Position numbers and translations under genes: made by a program. This document shows positions 1 to 5,305 of a stretch of 25,897 nt of DNA, piece after piece (the first letter of the stretch is position 1; every line of letters starts with the position of its first letter). The notes under the pieces were generated by a model. The model did no database searches. It was not told the DNA's origin and was given only the letters and a program-made list of their open reading frames with translations. Source of the stretch: a virus; IMG/VR virus record IMGVR_UViG_3300044858_002001, positions 1-25,897 of that record. The stretch is one strand, 5' to 3'.

Positions 1-56
1 TCGGTAAGCATAGGTAGTTCGGAGCTGTTCCAGACCTCCCTACCTATGCTTACCGA
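1..56. repeat. Perfect inverted repeat 1, 17-bp arms, 22-nt spacer
   Basis: Bases 1-17 are the exact reverse complement of bases 40-56, with spacer 18-39. The repeat lies beyond the minus-strand terminator that ends the 132-aa gene. It is followed by CCCAAACA, an octamer also present in the arms of the two other perfect repeats in this block. The left arm begins at the first base of the window, so the stem may continue outside. Role unknown: it could be an RNase III-type processing hairpin, an insulator or a protein-binding site. Confidence 0.9.
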
Positions 57-84
57 CCCAAACAAAATAGCATTTTGGTAATAC

Positions 85-120
85 AAAAATAGCCCACTCC
101 GCTATTTGCGAAGTGGGCTA
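85..120 (-). terminator. Intrinsic terminator of the leftmost minus-strand unit
   Basis: On the minus strand a 13-bp stem (bases 120-108 pairing with 102-90, one mismatch) is followed directly by a run of five T. It begins ten bases after the stop of the 132-aa gene. Confidence 0.8.
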
Positions 121-129
121 TCGTATTTG

Positions 130-528
130 TTAAATGTAGCGCACTACATCTTTATACAATGACGCACCAACGAACGGGTCAGTAGTCATGTTAAGCAGTT
201 TTATCGTGTTGTTGATTTCCTCTGCTTGATGATTTGGTAGTGTTCCTTCAGGGCTATCTGCTCTTTCAGGTTCTTTAGGCAAGGCTGAGGTTTCTTTGTA
301 GGTGTATCGGATTTCTACTTGATTTCTCCAAGTAGATACATTTACATCCTCAAAGTCCAACTTGCCAGACTTGGCTAGAGAAGCCAACTTTTCTGCCCAA
401 GCCTTTTTATCAGCCTCATACTTGGCGTTGTTTTTTTCCTGAATAGCGTTAGCCTTTTCGCCCAACGCTAATCTATCTTGTAGAGCCTTGATAAGCATAG
501 CCTTATCTACTTTTACTCTAGCGGTCAT
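130..528 (-). CDS. Hypothetical phage protein, 132 aa, coiled-coil N-terminus
   Basis: I do not recognise this family. Residues 1-55 are rich in Lys, Ala and Glu with heptad-like spacing and should form a helix or coiled coil. A beta-type segment (about 60-80) and an acidic, proline-containing linker follow, then a short C-terminal helix. There is no signal peptide, membrane segment or Cys cluster. The ATG at 528 shares its first base with the stop codon of the upstream 161-aa gene, so the two are translationally coupled and transcribed from the motif at 1075-1104. The unit ends at the terminator at 85-120. That the gene is real is fairly certain from the coupling and terminator; its function is unknown. 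Confidence 0.8.
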   Translation of the reverse strand: MTARVKVDKAMLIKALQDRLALGEKANAIQEKNNAKYEADKKAWAEKLASLAKSGKLDFEDVNVSTWRNQVEIRYTYKETSALPKEPERADSPEGTLPNHQAEEINNTIKLLNMTTDPFVGASLYKDVVRYI

Positions 529-1013
529 TAGTTGCCACCTTCCGTAATAGGTGTATCAGCATTTTGTTCCAATCCCTCAACGACCTTTGGGTGTAGTTCC
601 TTACGCATAGTTCCCATCGCTGAGTTTGTCCAGCCAGCCTCAATAACTCTGTATAGCAATTTTGCTAAACTGTATTGAGAGTTGGTTTGTAGTGCGAAAG
701 CCAACGCTTCCTTAGCACTTTCCTCTGCGCCAAGTTCATAATAGAAAGCAGATAGGCACGCATAGAACGGCACTTTATCCATTTCATTATCAACTTGGTT
801 GATTACATTTACGGCTACTGAGGTCATAACCTCTAGGTTGTCGCACTTGGCTAGACCTAAGAAGTAATCTCGGTGCTGTAAGTTAGTAGTCATAGCGACT
901 ACGGCATTAGCAACCGCTTCCTGCGGATACTCTTGCTTATCTAACTCAGCAGATACTAGAGTGTCTATTGCTTCCACTCCATCTCTCCAAGTTAGTTGGG
1001 TTGTTGTATTCAT
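528..1013 (-). CDS. DUF4192-like phage protein, 161 aa
   Basis: The C-terminal half, with a helical repeat reading like ACLSAFYYELG, an AKEALAFAL helix and YSLAKLL, resembles the C-terminal part of actinobacterial DUF4192 proteins, where a TPR-like helix pair precedes a 'sLA.LL' motif. Function of DUF4192 is unknown. The protein is much shorter than chromosomal DUF4192 proteins, so it is a reduced phage version or a look-alike. The start is ATG at 1013 behind GGAAGGTGAGAG. Just upstream is a leader hairpin of 8 bp (TTAGCAGA/TCTGCTAA), and 61 nt upstream the first copy of the 30-bp motif. It is the first gene of a two-gene unit with the 132-aa protein. Family assignment is from memory of the motif pattern. 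Confidence 0.7.
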   Translation of the reverse strand: MNTTTQLTWRDGVEAIDTLVSAELDKQEYPQEAVANAVVAMTTNLQHRDYFLGLAKCDNLEVMTSVAVNVINQVDNEMDKVPFYACLSAFYYELGAEESAKEALAFALQTNSQYSLAKLLYRVIEAGWTNSAMGTMRKELHPKVVEGLEQNADTPITEGGN

Positions 1014-1025
1014 CTCTCACCTTCC

Positions 1026-1060
1026 CATTAGCAGACCATCTGCTAATAAGAGAACTCTCT
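1026..1060 (-). promoter_or_regulatory. Structured leader of the 161-aa gene
   Basis: On the minus strand the leader reads GTTCTCTTAT, then a hairpin with 8-bp arms TTAGCAGA/TCTGCTAA and a TGG loop, then GGGAAGGTGAGAG and the ATG at 1013. The GTTCTCTTAT and GGGAAGGTG elements recur in the leader of the 120-aa gene at 3624, around a hairpin of different sequence. This suggests a structural element that presents or hides the ribosome site. Confidence 0.6.
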
Positions 1061-1074
1061 CATGCTCATTGGTG

Positions 1075-1104
1075 TAAAGCAGACTTGTTATCTAATCGTT
1101 ATAA
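1075..1104 (-). promoter_or_regulatory. Copy A of 30-bp bipartite promoter/operator motif
   Basis: Minus-strand TTATAACGATT, three variable bases (AGA), then TAACAAGTCTGCTTTA. The same 27 fixed bases occur at 2302-2331 and 3689-3718, each 60-75 nt upstream of a minus-strand start codon. TATAAC could serve as a -10 box. The two TAAC blocks are 11 bp apart, about one helical turn, which would also fit a bound regulator. Confidence 0.8.
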
Positions 1105-1105
1105 A

Positions 1106-1184
1106 TGTTTGGGTTGGCTACTATGGCTATGGCTGGCGTGTTCACTAGCGTTCACAGCCATAGCCATAGTAGCCAACCCAAACA
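1106..1184. repeat. Perfect inverted repeat 2, 30-bp arms, 19-nt spacer
   Basis: Bases 1106-1135 and 1155-1184 are exact reverse complements. The outer 12 bases of the left arm, TGTTTGGGTTGG, also form the right outer end of repeat 3. The repeat sits between the terminator of the DUF932 gene (1186-1220) and motif copy A (1075-1104), that is, at a boundary between two minus-strand units. Confidence 0.95.
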
Positions 1185-1185
1185 A

Positions 1186-1220
1186 AAAGCCCCCCAAGCT
1201 TTTTAGGCTTGAGGGGCTTT
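1186..1220 (-). terminator. Intrinsic terminator of the DUF932 gene
   Basis: On the minus strand a 14-bp stem (1220-1207 with 1199-1186, one imperfect pair) with a CTAAAAA loop is followed by a T-rich stretch. It lies three bases past the stop of the DUF932 gene. Confidence 0.8.
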
Positions 1221-1223
1221 GTG

Positions 1224-2228
1224 TTATGCCGAGACTGCTTCTCGCACTACTGAGAGGATGCGAGCCTTCTCCGCATTTACAACTGGGTCAAACCCACTTG
1301 CTCCTGCGATTAATGACTCATTGCTTCCACGCTTTGCACGATAGTAATCAAGGCGCTCGGTGAGAGCGTTGAGCGCTCCCCATGCTGTGCCTTTGATGTT
1401 GGCATTAGTTGGAGATTGCAGATATAGGTCCTGGATTAGACCAATCTTGTTATCGTAGCGAGTGATAGCAACCTTGTTGGCTGTATCTTCAGGCTTTGGA
1501 TAAAGAGTCTCAACAATCTTGCTGAATTGAACGTTAGTTATTGTTGATTCGAATAACTCACGAGCCATGGTCTCGAATGAATCCATGTGTGCGAATGTCA
1601 AACCGAGAGCCTCTCGGGCTGCAGCGATACGACCGTCGACTGTGCTTGTGTGACGAATCTTGAATGATTGCTTAGAACCATTCAATGCCATGTTAAGAGT
1701 GTTTTGGCAAACAACTCTAACTGGTGTGATGTTCGCTTGAACTGCTGTTGAGCCGTCATGCGAAGTGTGAACGAGTAGATAAGTTGTTGTCTTATCGTTA
1801 GCGCCCTGCTCATCTAAGATGAACTCTCTAGGCACTACCAATGAGCCGAACACGACTCTACCATTCTTGATTGAGCCAGCGGATTCCCATGAGGCACCGC
1901 CGTCTAGTATGCCGTCACCGAATGCGAATAACTCCTCATTCTGCACGACTTTGTATCGGTCACCGACCACTGATAGAACATCAGTGCCCTGTCCGAATGG
2001 ATTAGTCCGAGTCACCATATATGACTCAGAAACGAAGTTGTAATCGTCTTTCTCGATTAACTCAAGATTGACATTCCAATCGTTTAACTTAGCAGACTTG
2101 AGCATAACCTCAGTGGTTACATTCTCATCTTTGTCGAATAGAGCGTTAGCAAGGCCATGCCATGCGGGCTCTCCTCTAAGTGCGAACGCAACTGTGCCGT
2201 CCTCACCTATCTCTAACTCATGTGCCAT
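1224..2228 (-). CDS. DUF932 phage/plasmid-like protein, 334 aa
   Basis: The protein matches the DUF932 family (TIGR03299 'phage/plasmid-like' type). Its N-terminus has the GEPAWHGL box, the centre has the VGDRYKVVQN block near residue 90, and then VRVVCQNTL near 175 and a helical C-terminus. The family is common on phages and plasmids of actinobacteria; its biochemical role is not established. A longer frame extends to 2258, but AAGGTGAGAG lies six bases before the ATG at 2228, giving MAHELEIG as the N-terminus, so I chose that start. The gene stands alone as a transcription unit: motif copy B and a leader hairpin precede it, a terminator follows it. Length is typical for the family. Confidence 0.92.
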   Translation of the reverse strand: MAHELEIGEDGTVAFALRGEPAWHGLANALFDKDENVTTEVMLKSAKLNDWNVNLELIEKDDYNFVSESYMVTRTNPFGQGTDVLSVVGDRYKVVQNEELFAFGDGILDGGASWESAGSIKNGRVVFGSLVVPREFILDEQGANDKTTTYLLVHTSHDGSTAVQANITPVRVVCQNTLNMALNGSKQSFKIRHTSTVDGRIAAAREALGLTFAHMDSFETMARELFESTITNVQFSKIVETLYPKPEDTANKVAITRYDNKIGLIQDLYLQSPTNANIKGTAWGALNALTERLDYYRAKRGSNESLIAGASGFDPVVNAEKARILSVVREAVSA

Positions 2229-2237
2229 GTATCTCTC

Positions 2238-2275
2238 ACCTTCTATTAGCACAAACACCAGCGACTTGCTGATAG
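2238..2275 (-). promoter_or_regulatory. Structured leader of the DUF932 gene
   Basis: The minus-strand leader contains GTTCTACCTATC, a small hairpin (ATCAGC/GCTGGT with one G-U pair), and AAGGTGAGAG before the ATG at 2228. It resembles the leaders of the other two motif-driven genes in layout, but the hairpin sequence differs. Confidence 0.45.
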
Positions 2276-2301
2276 GTAGAACATTAGACCATCTCTCCTA
2301 G

Positions 2302-2331
2302 TAAAGCAGACTTGTTATGCAATCGTTATAA
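2302..2331 (-). promoter_or_regulatory. Copy B of 30-bp bipartite promoter/operator motif
   Basis: Identical to copy A at 27 of 30 positions; the three-base spacer is GCA on the minus strand. It lies 73 nt upstream of the DUF932 start codon, and inverted repeat 3 begins five bases further upstream. Confidence 0.8.
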
Positions 2332-2336
2332 AGCCC

Positions 2337-2411
2337 CCAACCCAAACATTCAGCCAATCAGCCGCAGAAGCAATAGCGATAGGCGGCTGATTGGCTGAAT
2401 GTTTGGGTTGG
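2337..2411. repeat. Perfect inverted repeat 3, 29-bp arms, 17-nt spacer
   Basis: Bases 2337-2365 and 2383-2411 are exact reverse complements with spacer 2366-2382. The outer bases CCAACCCAAACA are shared with repeat 2; the rest of the arm is unrelated. It lies upstream of motif copy B, in the same position that repeat 2 has relative to copy A. Confidence 0.95.
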
Positions 2412-2458
2412 CCGCCCTCTCTGCGAGGATTGGAAACTCAAGCAGAGAGTGCGACCAA
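2408..2458. repeat. Imperfect inverted repeat 4, 17-bp arms, 17-nt spacer
   Basis: Bases 2408-2424 pair with 2442-2458 over 17 positions with one mismatch and one G-U wobble; the inner 8 bp (CTCTCTGC/GCAGAGAG) are perfect. It overlaps the end of repeat 3 by four bases, so two long hairpins are stacked back to back just after the stop of the 74-aa membrane gene. There is no T-run on the minus strand, so it is not a classical intrinsic terminator. Confidence 0.75.
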
Positions 2459-2465
2459 CATCTGT

Positions 2466-2690
2466 TTAGAACGGAGGCTTGCTGTTCTGTGCCTCGTTCC
2501 AATCTTGGTAAGTATCCATGTCATCAAGAGGTGGCTCAAGCTGACTTGTATACCAATCATTTATATCTTGTTCACCTGCGCCGTAGCCTTCAATAAATCC
2601 TTCTCGTCGTCCAATTCGATAGAAGGTGAAGCCTACTATGCAAGCAAGGATTATGTCTATCATCAGATTAAATCCATTGTAAAACATCAT
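2466..2690 (-). CDS. Small single-pass membrane protein, 74 aa
   Basis: Unrecognised protein with one membrane segment (about residues 8-26, rich in Ile, Leu, Ala and Phe) followed by RIGRREG and an acidic, aromatic tail, suggesting an N-out, C-in helix anchor. A longer frame starts at a GTG at 2741, but that would place the terminator-like hairpin at 2716-2738 inside the gene. The ATG at 2690, behind TTGGAG at eight bases, is the better start and gives MMFYNGFNLM. It follows the 84-aa gene in the same direction. Function cannot be inferred; possibilities include host-envelope or superinfection functions, with no direct evidence. Confidence 0.65.
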   Translation of the reverse strand: MMFYNGFNLMIDIILACIVGFTFYRIGRREGFIEGYGAGEQDINDWYTSQLEPPLDDMDTYQDWNEAQNSKPPF

Positions 2691-2715
2691 TGCATTACTC
2701 CAATCTAGTAGAGAA

Positions 2716-2738
2716 GGGGGCGAGTATTTCCCGCCCCC
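2716..2738 (-). terminator. GC-rich hairpin after the 84-aa gene
   Basis: Seven-bp stem GGGGGCG/CGCCCCC with a nine-base loop, eight bases past the stop of the 84-aa gene on the minus strand. The following bases TTCTCT are only weakly T-rich, so it may be a partial terminator or attenuator before the 74-aa membrane gene. Confidence 0.5.
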
Positions 2739-2745
2739 CACTTTG

Positions 2746-3000
2746 TTACTGTTGTATTAAGCGCTCGTATTCCTCGTGCGCTTGGCGTAGGTTTGCTAGA
2801 CGACCTTCGTCTAGTGTAGTTACTGCGCTATCCAACTTCTCGGATAGTTCTTTGGCTTGTTTAAAGTTAAGCCACATTGCTATTCCACAGATTTCAACGA
2901 TTACCTCGTTGTCTGTTTCACGGGGACGAACCGAGATGTCTATTGACTCCTCGGCTTTGCAAGCCCACAGAGTTATATCTGTGTAGTCGGCTCTTGCCAT
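2746..3000 (-). CDS. Hypothetical phage protein, 84 aa
   Basis: No family recognised with certainty. The protein begins with a beta-rich half (DISVRPRETDNEVIVEICG) and ends in two amphipathic helices (FKQAKELSEKLDSAVTTL and a Glu/Arg-rich tail). It has two Cys that are not arranged as a metal site, no signal peptide and no membrane segment. The ATG is preceded by a purine-rich GGAGAAGTAA site on the minus strand. It is followed by the GC-rich hairpin, and upstream lies one of the two 29-nt direct repeats. The beta-then-helix layout resembles many small actinophage early proteins of unknown role. Confidence 0.75.
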   Translation of the reverse strand: MARADYTDITLWACKAEESIDISVRPRETDNEVIVEICGIAMWLNFKQAKELSEKLDSAVTTLDEGRLANLRQAHEEYERLIQQ

Positions 3001-3028
3001 TTACTTCTCCAATCGTTCTAGTAGTTAG

Positions 3029-3057
3029 GTGAGCCTTTTTAACTCATGCTCAGGAGT
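3029..3057. repeat. 29-nt intergenic direct repeat, copy 1
   Basis: Starts GTGAGCCTTTTTA and ends CTCATGCTCAGGAGT. It matches 3218-3246 with a single substitution. Within it TGAGC and GCTCA can form a 5-bp stem. It lies upstream of the 84-aa minus-strand gene. Confidence 0.9.
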
Positions 3058-3063
3058 GACGGA

Positions 3064-3186
3064 CTACTTACATTGTTCTAGCAAGTAGTTATTAACTATC
3101 TGCCAATCTGTTTCAGTTACAGGTTCGACCTTGTTAAACTTTAACTCGGTGATTGTAACCTTCACGACATCTCTTACAAGAGCCAT
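3064..3186 (-). CDS. Small protein, 40 aa
   Basis: Short reading frame starting ATG at 3186 with a strong TTGGAGG site seven bases upstream on the minus strand. The product (MALVRDVVKV... EQCK) has a beta-type first half and an amphipathic helical second half. It sits exactly between the two copies of the 29-nt direct repeat, so each small gene here has its own upstream repeat. Not recognised; short length makes it less certain, but the ribosome site and the fit to the spacing of neighbouring genes support it. Confidence 0.6.
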   Translation of the reverse strand: MALVRDVVKVTITELKFNKVEPVTETDWQIVNNYLLEQCK

Positions 3187-3217
3187 GTTCTTACCTCCAA
3201 TCTAATCTAGTGGGTAA

Positions 3218-3246
3218 GTGAGCCTTTTTACCTCATGCTCAGGAGT
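3218..3246. repeat. 29-nt intergenic direct repeat, copy 2
   Basis: Second copy of the repeat at 3029-3057, one mismatch. It lies between the stop of the 120-aa gene (3262) and the start of the 40-aa gene (3186) on the minus strand. Confidence 0.9.
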
Positions 3247-3261
3247 AATGCTATTAAGTTG

Positions 3262-3624
3262 TTAGTAGACCGAGATGTGGTCCATGTCTGCAGACTCTGA
3301 CTCAATGCACATGTCATTGTCGTCAGACTCGAAGCCTTCAGGGTAACGAAGGTTTTCCGAGATTTCGTCCTCTGTCCAGCCAAGGGGAACTGTAACAGTG
3401 AGCGAATAAGTAACCTTCACCTCAACCTCAACCGACTTGGTTAGGTCAATGCTGAAGATTTCAGCGATAGGCTCGGCATGTTCGCCGAGGTCGTCGAAGT
3501 TCTCGACGATGTATTCACGAAGTTGTGCCACCATGACACGATACTGCGTGATTTGCTCTGAGAAGCGAGAGGCTCTTGCGGTTACCTCTCCTAACTCTGA
3601 GCAGGTGTTGGACTCTGTGTCCAT
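3262..3624 (-). CDS. Acidic hypothetical protein, 120 aa, under the SOS-box promoter
   Basis: Not recognised. Residues 1-55 are helical, a strongly beta-patterned stretch follows (EVEVKVTYSLTVTVPLGW), and the last 35 residues are very acidic (DDND, ESESADMD). The net charge is strongly negative, which in small phage early proteins can indicate DNA mimicry, but nothing here proves that. The frame could start at a TTG at 3639; ATG 3624 behind GGGAAGG is better. It is the first gene downstream of motif copy C and the perfect LexA-type box at 3730-3745, so it is the best candidate for DNA-damage-controlled expression in the window. Confidence 0.75.
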   Translation of the reverse strand: MDTESNTCSELGEVTARASRFSEQITQYRVMVAQLREYIVENFDDLGEHAEPIAEIFSIDLTKSVEVEVKVTYSLTVTVPLGWTEDEISENLRYPEGFESDDNDMCIESESADMDHISVY

Positions 3625-3631
3625 AAGCCAC

Positions 3632-3672
3632 CTTCCCAATCTATCGGGTGTCTGTCCCGATAAGAGAACAAT
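3632..3672 (-). promoter_or_regulatory. Structured leader of the 120-aa gene
   Basis: On the minus strand GTTCTCTTAT is followed by a hairpin (ATCGGG/CCCGAT with a seven-base loop) and GGGAAGGTG before the ATG at 3624. The flanking elements match those of the 161-aa gene's leader; the stem sequence does not. Confidence 0.6.
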
Positions 3673-3688
3673 GCCATAGGCGAGAGGC

Positions 3689-3718
3689 TAAAGCAGACTT
3701 GTTACCAAATCGTTATAA
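3689..3718 (-). promoter_or_regulatory. Copy C of 30-bp bipartite promoter/operator motif
   Basis: Same 27 fixed bases as copies A and B, spacer TGG on the minus strand. It lies 64 nt upstream of the 120-aa gene. Here the upstream position that holds a long inverted repeat in the other two copies is occupied by the SOS box. Confidence 0.8.
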
Positions 3719-3729
3719 TCGCTGTCCTC

Positions 3730-3745
3730 TCGAACATCTGTTCGA
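3730..3745. promoter_or_regulatory. Perfect LexA-type SOS box
   Basis: TCGAAC, four bases, GTTCGA: this matches the actinobacterial LexA operator consensus (TCGAAC-N4-GTTCGA) exactly and is a perfect dyad apart from the central four bases. It ends about 11 bp upstream of the conserved TTATAAC block of motif copy C, near where a -35 region would lie, in the space between divergent gene sets. Binding by host LexA would repress in the absence of DNA damage. The site is read directly; function is inferred. Confidence 0.8.
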
Positions 3746-3848
3746 CCCCCCCACCATTAACGACACGCCCGACCTCGTGGGCCGCCAGGGCAAATATATA
3801 GGTGACATGTGAAAAGCTAGGCAGTAGCCTAAGTGATACTCTTCCGCG

Positions 3849-4328
3849 GTGGACAATAAAAGAATTATGCGTAAGTACTCGAAAGGTTATCTTGCGTTTA
3901 CTCAAGGCAAGTTTGATGAGTGGGCAGTTTATGTTAAGTATCCGAACTTTCCAGAATGGCCTACAGACAAGTGGTACTTTATAAAATTACGGGTGTATCA
4001 GCAATATGTAGGAAAAGCGGCTTACGAAGATTTTTGCGGGTTATACGATAAAACTACTGCAGATGTAAGTGATGAAGTATTTGATTGGATTGAAGAGATT
4101 TCTAAGAAGTACCCTAATCCTGAAGAGACAGCTGTGGTATTTGGTATCTACTACATGACTATGATTGCTGAAGAGAACAAAGAGTTTGCGGTGCTGAAGA
4201 AACGCATTAAACGGCTTGGAGTACATCAAGTGCTGGTAGAGGGCCTAAAGCCAGAGTTGGCTGCTAACTTCTCTAAAGGACGCCCTGCCTGGGAGCTTGT
4301 ACACGAATGTCACGACAGAGGGTTCTAA
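3849..4328 (+). CDS. Hypothetical protein, about 159 aa, first gene of rightward train
   Basis: Not recognised. A mostly helical soluble protein with many aromatic residues in its first third (WAVYVKYPNFPEWPTDKWYF), which suggests a folded globular domain. There is no metal site, membrane segment or Walker motif. The start is uncertain: GTG 3849 gives 159 aa and ATG 3867 gives 153 aa. Neither has a clear ribosome site; GATACT at 3835-3840 could be a -10 box for a nearly leaderless transcript from the GTG, as is common in actinobacteria. It is the first plus-strand gene after the divergent control region. Confidence 0.75.
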   Translation: MDNKRIMRKYSKGYLAFTQGKFDEWAVYVKYPNFPEWPTDKWYFIKLRVYQQYVGKAAYEDFCGLYDKTTADVSDEVFDWIEEISKKYPNPEETAVVFGIYYMTMIAEENKEFAVLKKRIKRLGVHQVLVEGLKPELAANFSKGRPAWELVHECHDRGF

Positions 4329-4348
4329 TACCTGATTAATTCTCTTGC

Positions 4349-4585
4349 ATGCCCTACTATTGCCCAATGTTTACACAATGGTTATTAGCACAACGTGAAA
4401 TGAGCGGGGAGGTCGGCCTAGCTGGAAAGCTTGCCTGGGCGGAGATAAACAACGGCATGGTAGCTCGTAAGGACCATCCACTATTCTTCTGGAAAGAGCA
4501 CTTTGAGCATAGAGGCAGGCCTGATTTGTTCAGGTTATTTCTTGTTGCCTATTTAGAGTTTAAAGAAACATCTTCTAAGGCATAA
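4349..4585 (+). CDS. YozE-like SAM-fold protein, about 78 aa
   Basis: From residue 7 the sequence MFTQWLLAQREMSGEVGLAG resembles the YozE SAM-like family (PF06855): an aromatic-x-x-WL start, a 'vgdLA' type turn, an acidic 'D..fP' region and a closing LF..YL helix. That fold is a small helical bundle of unknown function, found in Firmicutes and phages. ATG 4349 and ATG 4367 are both possible; 4367 matches the domain boundary better but neither has a good ribosome site. The domain call is from pattern recognition only. Confidence 0.6.
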   Translation: MPYYCPMFTQWLLAQREMSGEVGLAGKLAWAEINNGMVARKDHPLFFWKEHFEHRGRPDLFRLFLVAYLEFKETSSKA

Positions 4586-4592
4586 TTCTTAT

Positions 4593-4799
4593 ATGAACCC
4601 TAATGACTCTCAGTGGAACGTAGTTCAGCTATCAGAGAAGCGCTTTAGTAAAGCCAATGCCGCTTCATCTCAGTTTGGACCCATTCGTAAAGGTATCGTG
4701 AAACCTAAGTCATCTAAACAGGGGGATAGCGATTCATTACGCCAACACGAAGATGAAGCTATCGCACTAGGCAACAGCTGGCGTGATGCGGATAAGTAA
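4593..4799 (+). CDS. Small hypothetical protein, 68 aa
   Basis: Hydrophilic, Ser/Lys/Gln-rich and likely disordered, with no recognisable motif. Its stop codon shares a base with the ATG of the next gene (TAATG), so the two are coupled. Part of the train of tiny genes between 4349 and 6941. Confidence 0.6.
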   Translation: MNPNDSQWNVVQLSEKRFSKANAASSQFGPIRKGIVKPKSSKQGDSDSLRQHEDEAIALGNSWRDADK

Positions 4800-4942
4800 T
4801 GTCCGCAAAGTTTAAGCGAGCCTCTAAATTTAATCCCATCCAAATAAAGGATGGACACATCGTACGCCTTCGTAAAGATGGACGCATCGCAGCAGTTCTA
4901 GATACATGGCCTCCTTCTAACAATAAGAAAAAAGACAAGTGA
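4799..4942 (+). CDS. Small basic protein, 47 aa
   Basis: The ATG overlaps the stop of the preceding gene (TAATG), and the stop overlaps the GTG of the next (GTGA). The product begins MSAKFKRASKF, has a beta-hairpin-like centre (HIVRLRKDGRIAAVL) and a lysine-rich tail. Strongly basic, so nucleic-acid contact is possible. Not recognised. Confidence 0.6.
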   Translation: MSAKFKRASKFNPIQIKDGHIVRLRKDGRIAAVLDTWPPSNNKKKDK

Positions 4943-5121
4943 AGGAATCCGTAGGTGTAGTTACTGCATATTTGCCTCGGTCAAGCGAATTTGCAAAAGG
5001 TCAACAGTTTAGAAGAATAAGCGACCGTATATTTGGGGGACCACGAGGTACTGTTCAACGGTATTCTTCTTCTATGGCAGCAAGAGATGTTGTTTCTAAA
5101 TCAATTGAGAGACAAAAATGA
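4939..5121 (+). CDS. Small basic protein, 60 aa
   Basis: GTG start inside the previous gene's stop region (GTGA, four-base overlap); the stop overlaps the next ATG. The sequence is Arg/Ser-rich (RRISDRIFGG, RYSSSMAARD) and not recognised. Confidence 0.55.
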   Translation: MKESVGVVTAYLPRSSEFAKGQQFRRISDRIFGGPRGTVQRYSSSMAARDVVSKSIERQK

Positions 5122-5225
5122 CAGAACGTAATACGGATGTTGATTGGAAACTTCAAAATGAGCTGCATAAACAGTGGCTTAAAGATAATCCAGATGCTCA
5201 ATATGCTGGATGGACTTCAATATGA
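5118..5225 (+). CDS. Micro-protein, 35 aa
   Basis: ATG overlaps the upstream stop by four bases (ATGA) and its own stop overlaps the next ATG in the same way. The product (MTERNTDVDWKLQNELHKQW...) is Trp-rich and helical. Short, but the chained overlaps support translation. Confidence 0.5.
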   Translation: MTERNTDVDWKLQNELHKQWLKDNPDAQYAGWTSI

Positions 5226-5305
5226 GTGAGAGTGGATACGCCGACACTTGGTTAGAAGACGAGTATGATTATGGAATTATGACTTACGTAAGGAGCAGCA
5301 ACTAA
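5222..5305 (+). CDS. Micro-protein, 27 aa
   Basis: ATGA overlap with the preceding gene. The product is acidic and Tyr-rich (DTWLEDEYDYG). Its last codons contain AAGGAG, which is the ribosome site of the next gene, so part of its role may be to couple translation. Confidence 0.45.
   Translation: MSESGYADTWLEDEYDYGIMTYVRSSN

Noticed and set aside
968-1363. 131-aa frame on the plus strand across inverted repeat 2
   Set aside because: Antisense to two supported genes and made open mainly by the long repeat; no ribosome site.
1-2458. The inverted repeats as a CRISPR array or tRNA genes
   Set aside because: Arms are not the same sequence between copies, there are no regular spacers, and stems do not fold to a cloverleaf.
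2391-2708. 105-aa frame on the plus strand starting in the right arm of repeat 3
   Set aside because: Antisense to the 74-aa membrane gene, which has a better start and membrane pattern.
3730-3745. The TCGAAC dyad as a phage attachment site
   Set aside because: No integrase, no tRNA fragment and no second copy in the window; the match to the LexA consensus explains it better.
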